From positions 496,001 through 560,000 of the forward strand of contig JAUMBQ010000006.1 of assembly GCA_032119595.1 (NCBI GenBank): DNA of 64,000 nt. The letters run 5' to 3'. The translations under genes were made by a program, and so were the position numbers. Below are positions 26,432 to 35,025 of the stretch, in pieces. The notes beneath the pieces are model-generated. The model was not told the DNA's origin. It saw only the letters and a list, made by a program, of their open reading frames with translations, and made no database searches. The stretch is from JAGIBJ01 sp032119595. Its GTDB lineage: Bacteria; Actinomycetota; Thermoleophilia; Solirubrobacterales; Solirubrobacteraceae. Position 1 is the stretch's first letter, and each line of letters opens with the position of its first letter.

Positions 26432-27466
26432 CTACTTCACGAACCCGAATTCGGTGAGGTAGGAAGCGGCTGCCGCTTCTGGCGTGTCCTTGTCGAGGTC
26501 GACCTTCGCGTTGAGCTCTTGGATCACGTCGGCGTCGAGCTTGGAATTCACGAGGGCGATCGTCTTCGCGAAGTCCGGCCCGACCTTCTCGATCACATCG
26601 TTCCGCACCAAGATCGTCGAGTTGTAAGGCGGGAAGATCGTCTGGTCGTCTTCGAGGAGGACGAACTTGTCGCGGGCGATCTGCGGATCGGTCGTGAACA
26701 CGATCGACACGTCGGCTTTGCCGCTCGTGAGCACCTCATGGCGCAGCGACACGTCGACCGGCGTGAACTTCTTGAACTTCAGGCCGTAGGTGTCTTCCAG
26801 GCCCTTCAGGCAGTCCAGGCGGCTGCGGCACTCGGGAGCGCCGTAGATGTTCAGCTTGCTGGCGACGGGCCCGAGGTCCGAGATGGTCTTCAGGCTGTAC
26901 TTCGTGGCCGTCGCCTCGGTCACCGCCACCTCGTTGGAGTTGGTGAACGGCGTAGGCGGCAGCGCCGTGATGTTTTCCTTCTCGAAGTTCGTCTTCACGA
27001 GGTCGTAGGCCTGCGTCGGGTCGTTCGGGAGCTTGTCGCCGGAGACATTGAAGAACGAACCCAGCGCGGTCCCGGTGTACTCCGGGTACGCGTCGATCTG
27101 CTTGCCCTTGAGCGCCTTCAGCGCGGTCTTCTCGTCGCCAAGGTTGAACTCGCGCTTGACGGTGTAACCCGCGGCTTCCAGCGCCTCGGCGTACACCTCG
27201 CCGAGCACCTTCTGCTCGGTGAAGTTCTTGGAGCCGAGCGTGATCGTCTGCGCGGCGTTGGCCTCGTTGGTCACGATCGCGGTGCTCGACGACGACTGCG
27301 TCACGCCGCCGTCCTTGGTGACCCCGGTGTCCTTCTCGTCGTCGCCGCAGGCCGCGAGACCGGTGGCGGTGACGAGGGCGACGGCCATGGTGGTCAGGGC
27401 GCGGGCGCTGGCGCGGCGGCGGCTGACGTGCCTGCCTGAGGTCGAGTGGAGGGTGCTCCCCATCAT
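26432..27466 (-). CDS. Glycine betaine/choline-type ABC substrate-binding lipoprotein
   Basis: 344 residues. A lipoprotein signal ends in LAACG (Cys near 40), giving a membrane-anchored extracellular protein. The binding domain opens with ITLGSKNFTEQKVLGEVYAE, and DAYPEYTGTAL follows, both typical of the OpuAC/ProX-OpuCC family that binds quaternary amines. A Cys pair occurs in PECRSRLDC. It is the last gene of a four-gene operon, and its ATG overlaps the permease stop by 4 bases. Related EgtU proteins bind ergothioneine, so a betaine substrate is likely but not proven. Confidence 0.92.
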   Translation of the reverse strand: MMGSTLHSTSGRHVSRRRASARALTTMAVALVTATGLAACGDDEKDTGVTKDGGVTQSSSSTAIVTNEANAAQTITLGSKNFTEQKVLGEVYAEALEAAGYTVKREFNLGDEKTALKALKGKQIDAYPEYTGTALGSFFNVSGDKLPNDPTQAYDLVKTNFEKENITALPPTPFTNSNEVAVTEATATKYSLKTISDLGPVASKLNIYGAPECRSRLDCLKGLEDTYGLKFKKFTPVDVSLRHEVLTSGKADVSIVFTTDPQIARDKFVLLEDDQTIFPPYNSTILVRNDVIEKVGPDFAKTIALVNSKLDADVIQELNAKVDLDKDTPEAAAASYLTEFGFVK

Positions 27467-28251
27467 CGGGTGCTCCTGGGTTGGGTGGTGGACGTGAGGA
27501 TCGGCGGCGCCGGAGACCGGCGCAGCGATCGACGGTGGGAACGAAGCCCCGCAGGCGTGGCCGCCCGCTGAGCCTGGGCGAAACCGACCTCCGTGAGGAC
27601 GGCCAGCAGGGCGACAACGATTGAGGCGCCGAGCCGGCCGGCATCCCCGTAGACGCTCGTCGCGATGATCGGGTCGCCCAAGGTGAGGACGCCGGCGAGC
27701 GGCGCGATCGTGGCCGTCGCCACGACGTTGACGGCCGACGTGCGCAGACCGCCGAAGATCGAGGCGAGGGCCAGCGGCAGCTCGACCTGCCGGACGATCT
27801 GGAACTCGGTGAGGCCCTGGCCGCGGGCGGCGTCGACGATCTCACGGTCGACGGCGGCGACCCCGACGTAGGTGCCAGTGAGAATCGGTGGGATCGCGAG
27901 GAGCACGAGCGCGAGCGCGACGTTGAGGAAGCCGGTCCCGAGGAAGGCGACGAACAGGGCGATGAGCGCGAGGCTCGGCACGGCACGGCCAACGTTGCTC
28001 GCGGCGATCGCGACCAGCTCGCCCTTGCGGTAATGGCCGAGCAGCAAGCCGATCGGGACGGACAGCAGGGTCGCGAGGAGCAGCGCACTCAGCGAGAGTT
28101 CGAGGTGCGTCTGCGTGAGCCCCCAGAGCTGCGACGGCCCGCCGATCGGGGTGCCGTCGATCGAGCGCTGCTCGGAGACGATGAACTCGAGCGCGTCGCC
28201 GACCAGTGAGCCGACCGGCAACGAGGGCGCGGGCAGGCCTAGGAGGCTCAT
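27463..28251 (-). CDS. ABC transporter permease, OpuCB/OpuCD type (second)
   Basis: 262 residues with about six membrane helices. The cytoplasmic coupling loop carries an EAA-like motif (VDAARGQGLTEFQIVRQVEL), and TATIAPLAGVLTLGDPI is typical of this permease family. It overlaps the upstream permease by 4 bases and the binding-protein gene by 4 bases. The last 40 residues form a basic Arg/Ser/Pro tail not usual in the family. Confidence 0.9.
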   Translation of the reverse strand: MSLLGLPAPSLPVGSLVGDALEFIVSEQRSIDGTPIGGPSQLWGLTQTHLELSLSALLLATLLSVPIGLLLGHYRKGELVAIAASNVGRAVPSLALIALFVAFLGTGFLNVALALVLLAIPPILTGTYVGVAAVDREIVDAARGQGLTEFQIVRQVELPLALASIFGGLRTSAVNVVATATIAPLAGVLTLGDPIIATSVYGDAGRLGASIVVALLAVLTEVGFAQAQRAATPAGLRSHRRSLRRSPAPPILTSTTQPRSTR

Positions 28252-28988
28252 GCGTTCACCGCGCGGGTCCAGGGCGTGAGGCCGCGCTGAACGAGGACGA
28301 GCACAATCTCGATCGCAACCGCCAAGGCCACACACAGCAGGCTGGCCAAGACGACGTTGCTCTTGAAGGTGAGATCGGCGTAGATCTTGCCCCCGAGCCC
28401 GCCTGCGCCCGCGAAGAAGGCGAGGGTGGCGAGGCCGACGGTTGTGGAGCTTGCGACCCGCAGCGCCGCGATGATCTGCGGCAACGCGAGCGGGAGCTTG
28501 ACCTGCCACATGAGCTGGCGGTCGGTGAGGCCGACGCCCTTGGCGGCGTCGACGGTCTCGGGCGGCACGCTGTCAAGGCCGGTCCGCACGCCGCGGAACA
28601 GGATCAGCAGCGTGTAGGCGACGAGCGCGACCTCGGCCGTGAGGAACCCGCGCCCCGTGATCGGGAGCAGGAGAAAGAAGGCCGCGAGGGTCGGGATGGT
28701 GTAGAGGATGCCGCTGAGCTGGGTGAACGGGCCGACGAGCCACCGGCGCTTCTCGGCGATCAGCGCGAGCGCGAAGGCGATCACGAACCCGATCACCACC
28801 GCCGTGACGGTGAGGACGGCGTGCTCCTGCAGCGGGCCCGTGTATTGACCGAAGTTGTCGGCGATCCAGTCGGGGCAGAAGCCGTTCTTGCTGACGCACG
28901 AGCCTGCGTCGCTGGCGCGGTCGCGGAAGAAGCCGCTGCCGTCCTGAGCGATGACGGAGGCGCCGGTTGAAAGGCCCGCAAGGCTCAC
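28248..28988 (-). CDS. ABC transporter permease, OpuCB/OpuCD type (first)
   Basis: 246 residues. After an N-terminal stretch of about 55 residues with two Cys, the helices begin at HAVLTVTAVVIGF. The coupling loop reads VDAAKGVGLTDRQLMWQVKL and the family signature AFFAGAGGLGGKIY follows. It pairs with the second permease to form the heterodimeric channel. It overlaps the ATPase gene and the second permease gene by 4 bases each. Confidence 0.9.
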   Translation of the reverse strand: MSLAGLSTGASVIAQDGSGFFRDRASDAGSCVSKNGFCPDWIADNFGQYTGPLQEHAVLTVTAVVIGFVIAFALALIAEKRRWLVGPFTQLSGILYTIPTLAAFFLLLPITGRGFLTAEVALVAYTLLILFRGVRTGLDSVPPETVDAAKGVGLTDRQLMWQVKLPLALPQIIAALRVASSTTVGLATLAFFAGAGGLGGKIYADLTFKSNVVLASLLCVALAVAIEIVLVLVQRGLTPWTRAVNA

Positions 28989-30280
28989 TTCGTGCCCCGA
29001 TCGAAGGGCGGGGCCGCGTCCGGGTAGTCGAGCGTCGGGGTGGGAAGGCCATCGGCGACCGGCGCGAGGTCCGGCTGCTGCTCACCGTCGCGCGGCAGGA
29101 GTTCGTCGGCGATACGGTCGGCCGAGAGGACGCCGATCGACTTCCCGCGTTCGTCGACCACGACCGCGAACCGAACCCGGCTCTGGAGCACGGAGCTGAA
29201 GGCGTCGCGTAGGACGGCGTCGCCGTCGACGATCGCCACGTCCGAACCCTCCGCGCCGACGACCCGGTCGGCGCGCAAGTCGTCGGCGTCGAGCCACGAG
29301 ACCGGTCGCTCGTCGTCGTCGACGACCAGCGGGTAGGGCACCGGCGCGCCCGCGAGCTGGCTGCGAACCCAGTCGGACGGGTCGCCATCGTGCACCTTCA
29401 CGACGGGCAGGAGGTCGAGATCCGACACGCGGCCCAGCGCGAGGCGCTTGAGCGCGCGGTCGGCGCCGACGAATCGCTCCACGAAATCGTCCGCCGGGGC
29501 GAGCAGGAGTTCGGCGGGCGTGGCGTATTGCGCGAGGCGGCCACCGGTGCGCAGCACGGCGATGCGGTCGCCCATCTTGATCGCCTCGTCGATGTCGTGG
29601 GTGACGAACACGATCGTGCGGCCGAGCGTCTTTTGGAGGCGCAGGAACTCGTTTTGCAGGCGGTCGCGGGTAATCGGGTCGATGGCGCCGAACGGCTCAT
29701 CCATGAGGAGCAGCGGCGGGTCGGCCGCGAGGGCTCGGGCGACGCCGACGCGCTGGCGCTGGCCGCCGCTGAGCTGCGCCGGATAGCGCTTCGCAAACGC
29801 CGGATCGAGGCCGACGAGGTCGAGCAGCTCCTGCGTGCGCGCCGCGATGTCGGCCTTCTTCCAGCCCAGGAGCGACGGGACCGTGCCGATGTTCTCCTCG
29901 ATGGTGCGGTGCGGGAACAGGCCGATCTGCTGGATCACGTAGCCGATCTCGCGCCGCAGCTCGGAAGGGTCGCGGTCGTTCACGTCGCGGCCGTCGAGCA
30001 GGATCTCGCCGCTGTCGCGGTCGATCATGCGGTTGATCATCCGCATCGCCGTCGTCTTGCCGCAGCCGGACGGGCCAACGAACACGCAGATCTCGCCCGC
30101 GGGCACTTCGAGGCTGAGCCGGTCGACGGCCGGACCGTCCTCCCCCGGGTACTGCTTGGTCAGCTCCCGGAGCTCGAGCCGCGCCGCGGGGCGACTCAAC
30201 CCGCGCGCGCCGGCCCGGGCCCCGCCAGCGGCGCTCGGGATGGGGCTCGGCCCCGCAGGGCGGGCAGGTTCAGGCGACAT
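28985..30280 (-). CDS. ABC transporter ATPase with CBS domains (OpuCA/ProV type)
   Basis: 431 residues. The nucleotide-binding domain has Walker A GPSGCGKTT (69-77), a Q-loop in IQQIG, signature LSGGQRQR (170-177), Walker B LLLMDEP (190-196) and a switch His in VTHDIDEA. The C-terminal 150 residues contain paired CBS modules (DLLPVVKVHDG and FAVVVDERGKSIGVL). In OpuA such modules sense ionic strength or a nucleotide and gate transport. It is the first gene of the operon. The Ala/Pro-rich first 33 residues are unusual; a later start is possible. Confidence 0.93.
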   Translation of the reverse strand: MSPEPARPAGPSPIPSAAGGARAGARGLSRPAARLELRELTKQYPGEDGPAVDRLSLEVPAGEICVFVGPSGCGKTTAMRMINRMIDRDSGEILLDGRDVNDRDPSELRREIGYVIQQIGLFPHRTIEENIGTVPSLLGWKKADIAARTQELLDLVGLDPAFAKRYPAQLSGGQRQRVGVARALAADPPLLLMDEPFGAIDPITRDRLQNEFLRLQKTLGRTIVFVTHDIDEAIKMGDRIAVLRTGGRLAQYATPAELLLAPADDFVERFVGADRALKRLALGRVSDLDLLPVVKVHDGDPSDWVRSQLAGAPVPYPLVVDDDERPVSWLDADDLRADRVVGAEGSDVAIVDGDAVLRDAFSSVLQSRVRFAVVVDERGKSIGVLSADRIADELLPRDGEQQPDLAPVADGLPTPTLDYPDAAPPFDRGTK

Positions 30281-30380
30281 GCTTCAGGACTCGGAGGTGG
30301 ACGGTGATCGGACGCGGGGGTGGGCCTGGCGGCGGCGTACGAAGACCTGTTGCCGGTGAGCATAGTCCGCCGTTGCTGGG

Positions 30381-30402
30381 GCCCTGGCGAGATGCCCAGG
30401 GC
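30381..30402 (-). terminator. Hairpin between deacetylase and ABC operon
   Basis: GCCCTGG (30381-30387) pairs with CCAGGGC (30396-30402). It lies in the 240-base gap upstream of the ABC operon. It could be a leader structure of that operon; no known riboswitch class was recognised. Confidence 0.3.
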
Positions 30403-30520
30403 ATACCCGTGCGGGGCCACGCGCGATGTCAACGAAGTACGGACCGCGCAGTGGGCCGGTTCACGGACGACCTCATCGACCGGTAGCGCGGCGCGACGAG
30501 CGAGCCCGGCGGCAGCCGCG

Positions 30521-31534
30521 CTACTCGTAGCCGCCGGCTGGCGGCGCGGCCTGGCCTTTGGCGAGCGCGACGAGGCTCGAACCGGAGGTGCCTGGGTCCA
30601 CGCGCACGCGAGGCAGGCCGAATGGGTCGTCGGAGCGGGCGGCAATGCCGGGGTCGACGGTGGTGGCCGCGAGGTAGCCGGCGGCCTTGACCGCCGCGCG
30701 GGACGCTGGGTCGTTGCGGCCCGCGGGGTAACAGAAGAAGCGGGGCGTCACGCCGAACTTGGCCTTGATCTCCGCGCGCGAGCCAGCAAGCTCGCGCCGG
30801 AACCCGGCGGCGTCCAGCGTCGTGACATCGGCGTGACTCACCGTGTGGGAGTCGATCGCCCAGCCCTGTTTGAGTAGGCGCTTGGCACCCCACATCGGCA
30901 GGCCGCCCTTGCCGAGATGGTTGGTCGCCAGGTTGAGCACGCCCGGCCAGCCGGCGGCCTTGAGGATCGGCGCCGCGCCCATCACCTGGCTGAGGTCGCC
31001 ATCGTCGAAGCTAAGGACGACCGGTCGCTTCGGCAAGCGGCCCTCGCCATGCCATGCATCCCAGACCTCGCCCAGGGTGACGCCCGTAAAGCCCGCGCGA
31101 TCGAGCGCCGTGACCTGCTCCTGCAGCTCGGTCGGCGGCACCCAGAGCTTGGGATAGGCCGTGCCCGCTGGCGCCGCAGCGATCAGGTGGTACATCAGGA
31201 TCGGCACGCGCTTGGTGCGGGCGGCGGCGCCGTGGAGAGGCCAGGCCGCCGGGTCGCGTGGATCGGCGGCCGGCGTGGTGGCAGAGGCCTGATCGGCGCC
31301 GGCGGCTGCTTCGTTGGCGTTGCGGGCTGAGACCGGCTCCGCTTGCTTGGTCGACGCCACCGTGGAGCGCGACGGCCGAGCATCGTCGCCGCCGCTCCCG
31401 GCGATGAGCACACCGGTCAGCGCACCTGCGAGTACGACGAACCCGACCAGGAACACCGCGACCGCGGCCCGGGGGCCGCGCCGTGGCGGCGGTCGCCTGC
31501 GGGCGCGGCGGGAGTCGCTGGAGGGCGTCGTCAC
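30521..31534 (-). CDS. Membrane-anchored polysaccharide deacetylase (NodB family, CE4)
   Basis: 337 residues from the GTG at 31534. A basic N-terminus precedes one membrane helix (about 24-45), followed by a disordered Ala/Thr linker, then the catalytic domain from VPILMYHLIA. Motif 1 is VVLSFDDGD with the catalytic and metal-binding Asp pair, motif 2 is SHTVSHADV and motif 3 is FFCYPAGRND. The family removes acetyl groups from cell-wall or surface glycans outside the membrane. An upstream open extension overlaps the divergent membrane-protein gene and was not used. Confidence 0.9.
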   Translation of the reverse strand: MTTPSSDSRRARRRPPPRRGPRAAVAVFLVGFVVLAGALTGVLIAGSGGDDARPSRSTVASTKQAEPVSARNANEAAAGADQASATTPAADPRDPAAWPLHGAAARTKRVPILMYHLIAAAPAGTAYPKLWVPPTELQEQVTALDRAGFTGVTLGEVWDAWHGEGRLPKRPVVLSFDDGDLSQVMGAAPILKAAGWPGVLNLATNHLGKGGLPMWGAKRLLKQGWAIDSHTVSHADVTTLDAAGFRRELAGSRAEIKAKFGVTPRFFCYPAGRNDPASRAAVKAAGYLAATTVDPGIAARSDDPFGLPRVRVDPGTSGSSLVALAKGQAAPPAGGYE

Positions 31535-31658
31535 CGCGCGGACGCTACTTGAGCGCCTGGATCCCACGGCCCCGCGCGACCCGGAACGCCGTGAAACCAA
31601 TCGCTCGGCAGGTCGGGACACCCCGAACGAGCAGCCTCGATCCGTAGACTTCGCCGCC

Positions 31659-32534
31659 ATGGCCAGGCCCCCGAAAGACCCGTCCGCCGCAACCGCCGCC
31701 GCCGACCGCTCCTGGCTCCCTGAGCCGAAGGTGATCGTCGAGCGCGAGGGGCGCCAGCGCAAGTTCGCGATCTACACCGCGATCGCGCTCGCCGTCGCCA
31801 CGGCGATCGCCGTGATCATCGAGAACCTGATGGCCAACTCGGTGCCCGACCAGGCAACGTCGACCCTCATCGACACCTTCGGCGCCGCCGCCAACGGCAC
31901 AGCACTTCCGGCCAGCTACTACGCGGCCGTCGGCGAATGGAAGCTCGATCACGTGGTCGGCTCGGCCGCCGCGGCGACCTTGCGAAGCCTGGCCTACCTC
32001 CTCGCGATCCCGGTGGCGCTCCTGCTGCTGCGAGGCGCTCGTCAGCGCGGCGGCTCACTCCTCTACATCCTGGAGCCGATGGTGGTCGTCGGCGCCATCG
32101 CCATGGCCGTCGGGCCGCTCGCGATCGCGATCGGCGAGCCCGGGATCTACCACTCCGCCCGCGATGCAGGGTTCACGCCGGGCGCGATTCGTGACGCCGT
32201 GCAGGACTCGATCCTCGTCTACCTGCAGCTCCCAATCTTCGTCGCGTCGATGCTGATCGGCATTCCACTCGCGTTCGGCGCTATGCAGGCCTACCGCGTC
32301 GGCTTGCTCCCCGCCATCTTCGGCTTCATGGGCGTGCTCATCGGAATCCTCTACGTGATCCAGCTCGACTCCAGCGGCCTGCTGCGCGCGTTCTGGTTCT
32401 CCGCCGTCGCCTTCGTGATTGCCGGCCGGGCCTCCAACGGCCTCCCCGAGGCCTGGGCCAAGGGGATCGCCGTCGCCCCCACGCCCCGGCAGCCGCCGGA
32501 GCCCCGCGCGAAGAAGCCAAAACTCACCAAGTAG
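31659..32534 (+). CDS. Multi-pass membrane protein, unknown function
   Basis: 291 residues from the ATG at 31659. After a charged cytoplasmic start (PKVIVEREGRQRKF) come six or so hydrophobic helices, beginning at IYTAIALAVATAIAVI and ending at FWFSAVAFVIAGR, then a Pro/Lys tail ending KKPKLTK. I recognise no transport or enzyme motif. It is divergent from the deacetylase gene across a 124-base gap, so the two may share a promoter region. Confidence 0.75.
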   Translation: MARPPKDPSAATAAADRSWLPEPKVIVEREGRQRKFAIYTAIALAVATAIAVIIENLMANSVPDQATSTLIDTFGAAANGTALPASYYAAVGEWKLDHVVGSAAAATLRSLAYLLAIPVALLLLRGARQRGGSLLYILEPMVVVGAIAMAVGPLAIAIGEPGIYHSARDAGFTPGAIRDAVQDSILVYLQLPIFVASMLIGIPLAFGAMQAYRVGLLPAIFGFMGVLIGILYVIQLDSSGLLRAFWFSAVAFVIAGRASNGLPEAWAKGIAVAPTPRQPPEPRAKKPKLTK

Positions 32535-32589
32535 CGGGGGCTGGCCCAGCCTCTCCCAGCTGGGACAGGATGGGCAAGAAAGGCACGCC

Positions 32590-32640
32590 AGGGCTTGCTT
32601 CCAATCACGCCCATTTCGGGCCGTTCTGGAAGCAAGCCCT
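32590..32640. repeat. Palindromic intergenic element, family 2, copy 2
   Basis: Perfect 14-base outer arms (32590-32603 and 32627-32640) around an inner GCCC/GGGC hairpin. It is inverted relative to the copy at 17294-17345. It sits between the convergent membrane protein and DUF4126 genes and touches the stop codon of the latter. Confidence 0.8.
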
Positions 32641-33275
32641 CACTCCCGGAGCGTGGCTCCGGCGCCGGAGCCGCCCGGGCGGCCCGATCGGTCCTGACCG
32701 CGTCCACCCGGCCGCAGCAGCCGGCGGACGTGCCGCGCTGCCAGCACCGCGCCGACGAGCAGCAGGATCACGACCACGCCCGCGACCACGGGCAGCAGGA
32801 ACGCGACGATCACGAGGAGCACGGCGGCGAAGTCCTCGAGGATCGACATCACCGGCGCCCCGATTCCGGCCGTCGTGCCGCTGACCGCCGGGCGCGCCGT
32901 CGCGCGCGCCGCATGCAGCACCCCCGCGCTGCCACCGCCTAGCACAAGACTCACCAGCAGCGACACCTCGCTGCCAGCCTGAGCTTCGAACAGCGCGGCG
33001 CCGGCCGCTGGGTGCACCACCACACCGGCGGCGTGGAGGGCGTGGTCGACAATCGGGACTTTGTCGCCCACGAAGTCGAGCACGAAGAGCGCTCCGAGCG
33101 CGAGCAACACCGGGGTGTCGCCGAGCTGTGCCCAGGCAGGGTCGAGTTCGACCCACCCCGCCCGCTGCAGCCCCGCGGTGAGGAGCAGCGGCAGCCACGC
33201 GTTGAGGCCCGTCGCGCCGCTCAGCCCAAGCGCCGACAGGAGTGCGGTGAGGGTCGCGCCGTCGATGGGGCGCAG
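32640..33275 (-). CDS. DUF4126 family membrane protein with a non-standard start
   Basis: About 211 residues. Reading upstream of the GTG at 33110 shows the conserved family opening LSALGLSGATGLNAWLPLLL, then FVLDFVGDKVPIVDHALH, five or so membrane helices and a basic, Gly-rich tail. The domain therefore begins well before any ATG, GTG or TTG. Between the upstream in-frame stop and the domain no standard start exists, and the CTG at 33275 is the best candidate. A sequencing error or an upstream frameshift could also explain this. Function of the family is unknown. Confidence 0.7.
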   Translation of the reverse strand: MRPIDGATLTALLSALGLSGATGLNAWLPLLLTAGLQRAGWVELDPAWAQLGDTPVLLALGALFVLDFVGDKVPIVDHALHAAGVVVHPAAGAALFEAQAGSEVSLLVSLVLGGGSAGVLHAARATARPAVSGTTAGIGAPVMSILEDFAAVLLVIVAFLLPVVAGVVVILLLVGAVLAARHVRRLLRPGGRGQDRSGRPGGSGAGATLRE

Positions 33276-33303
33276 GCTAACGCGACCGGCGGCGCAGAAC
33301 GAC

Positions 33304-33339
33304 CGAGGCCGTGATCAGCGTTCGCTGACCACGGCCTCG
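33304..33339 (-). terminator. Long stem-loop after the lipase gene
   Basis: 17-base arms (33304-33320 and 33323-33339) pair with one mismatch and a 2-base loop, about 100 bases past the lipase stop and 30 bases before the DUF4126 start. Confidence 0.65.
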
Positions 33340-33436
33340 CCCGCGTCGTCGGCACCCGCCCCGGATCTCCGGTGGGTGCCGCGCGACCGAGCACCGACCG
33401 GACGCTCCCCGCGCCAGCCGGTGCTCTTATCGCTCG

Positions 33437-34741
33437 CTACGGCATCTGCGAGAGGATTCCGCAGTTCGAGGGAGCCGGGTCACCCTTGAGGCGCGACGCG
33501 AGCCAGTTCTGCGAGCGCGTCCCGTCGACCAGCATCGGCCCGAGGTGGTTCAGGCTCGTGCCGAAGCTCGAGATGTTCTGCACGATCGGCACGTAGAGCA
33601 CCTTCACGCCCTGGGCGCACCAGTCGCGCGCGAGCTGCTTGACCTGCGAGTGGGTGACGATGTCGTCAAGCGTGCCGGTGTTGATGGAAACCGGCACTTC
33701 CGGCTTGAGGTTGCCGATGCGCTGCTCGTCGACGATCTGCTGAGCAGCCGGGTTGGCGGCGACGATCTGCGAGATCGACTTGCCGGAGGTCGTCCACTTC
33801 GACGTCTTGCTGAAGCCGTAGGCGGGGATCGAGTCGCCGATGCACATGCCGGCGATCTTCTTCAGCGCGTTGCGGCCGGCGTCGTTGACGTTGGCATCCA
33901 GGACCGAGGCGAGCTCAGGGTAGGCCTGCAGGAAGCCGTTGACGGCGAAGCCGATGACGGCGGTCAGCGACGTGCCGTCAGCGGTACGCATCACCTGGGT
34001 GAGGTTGGCCGGCGGGGCGCCCGCGAACGAGCCCTTGAGGTTGACATCCGGGGCGTACGACGGCTGAAGCTCGGCCGCGGAAGCCGAAGCGCCGCCACCC
34101 TGCGAGTAGCCGTAGGTGCCGACGGGTGATTCAGGCGTCGGCGAGGAGCCGGTGAGCGACACGGCGGCGCGCGCGGCGTCGAGCACGGCGTGGCCCTGGT
34201 CGACACGGTTCACGTACGTGTGGAGGCGGTCGGGGGTGCCGAGGCCGATGTAGTCCGTCACGACGACCGCGAAGCCGCGGTTGACGAGGCCCGCGATGTT
34301 CGGGACTTCGTAGCCGATGTTGAGCGAGCCGGCCGCGAAGCCAATGGCGTTCTCGAGCCCGAGGGAGGGAGCGCACTCGTCGCCCTGCCCCTGGGTGCCT
34401 TCAGCGTAGGAGACGAGCGGGCGCTTGCCGGCGCCGAGCCACTTCGCCTTCGGCTCGATGTAGGTGCCCGTCACGGCCACCGGCGCACCGGTGGAATCCG
34501 TCGACTTGTACATGATCCGGACGGCGTAGCCGTTCGGCGTCGGGACGTTCACGCCGAGCTTCATGGCCTGGCTGCGGATGATCGTGCCGTTCTCGGCCGG
34601 GAGTTCCTCGGTCGGCGGCGGCGTGTAGAAGGACGAAAGGGCGGATGCGGACTGCGCGGGACCGGCAAGGACGGCCGCGGCGGCGAGGAGCGCTCCGGCG
34701 CTGCACTTCGCAGCCGCCCGGGAGCGGGAAGAGGAATTCAT
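33437..34741 (-). CDS. Secreted lipase (LIP family alpha/beta hydrolase)
   Basis: 434 residues. A signal peptide (hydrophobic 12-28, AQSASA near 29-34) is followed by the secretory lipase fold: PLVSYAEGTQGQGDECAPS, the nucleophile motif GYSQGG with Ser213, TGTLDDIVT carrying the likely catalytic Asp, and SLNHLGP carrying the His. Family members hydrolyse triacylglycerols or other esters outside the cell. Cysteines in DECAPS, GMCIGD, DWCAQG and SNCGIL probably form disulfides. A palindrome upstream (34780-34798) suggests regulation. Confidence 0.9.
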   Translation of the reverse strand: MNSSSRSRAAAKCSAGALLAAAAVLAGPAQSASALSSFYTPPPTEELPAENGTIIRSQAMKLGVNVPTPNGYAVRIMYKSTDSTGAPVAVTGTYIEPKAKWLGAGKRPLVSYAEGTQGQGDECAPSLGLENAIGFAAGSLNIGYEVPNIAGLVNRGFAVVVTDYIGLGTPDRLHTYVNRVDQGHAVLDAARAAVSLTGSSPTPESPVGTYGYSQGGGASASAAELQPSYAPDVNLKGSFAGAPPANLTQVMRTADGTSLTAVIGFAVNGFLQAYPELASVLDANVNDAGRNALKKIAGMCIGDSIPAYGFSKTSKWTTSGKSISQIVAANPAAQQIVDEQRIGNLKPEVPVSINTGTLDDIVTHSQVKQLARDWCAQGVKVLYVPIVQNISSFGTSLNHLGPMLVDGTRSQNWLASRLKGDPAPSNCGILSQMP

Positions 34742-34779
34742 TGGACGTTCTTCGTTCGGGACTGGGACGGCGACACGTT

Positions 34780-34798
34780 GACGACCGTGACGGTCGTC
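34780..34798 (-). promoter_or_regulatory. Inverted repeat upstream of the lipase gene
   Basis: GACGACCG (34780-34787) and CGGTCGTC (34791-34798) are perfect 8-base arms with a 3-base centre, about 40 bases upstream of the lipase ATG. It could be a repressor site or a leader hairpin. Confidence 0.5.
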
Positions 34799-35025
34799 AC
34801 GTCCAAATCTAAAGCACCATCAGTTTTTTGCAGAGAAACTCAGATGAACGTGGTTCAGGTCCGGCGCGCGAGCAATGCCCCGTCGTAGCTGCGGTATTGG
34901 CAGGAACCACCAAGGAATGGGGGGCCTGGGAGCCCCTCCAGTGGCCCGCAGAGGTGAGACGTTGCGCTCAATTCTCGACCCTCATGGCGCCATCGTCCCC
35001 CGCCACCACGGCGATACTGCGTCGC

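Noticed and set aside
30281..30520. A riboswitch or sigma-70-type promoter (TTGACA on the minus strand near 30427-30432) upstream of the ABC operon
   Set aside because: The spacing to the nearest TATGCC is about 21 bases, too long, and the hairpin at 30381-30402 fits no riboswitch class I can recognise.
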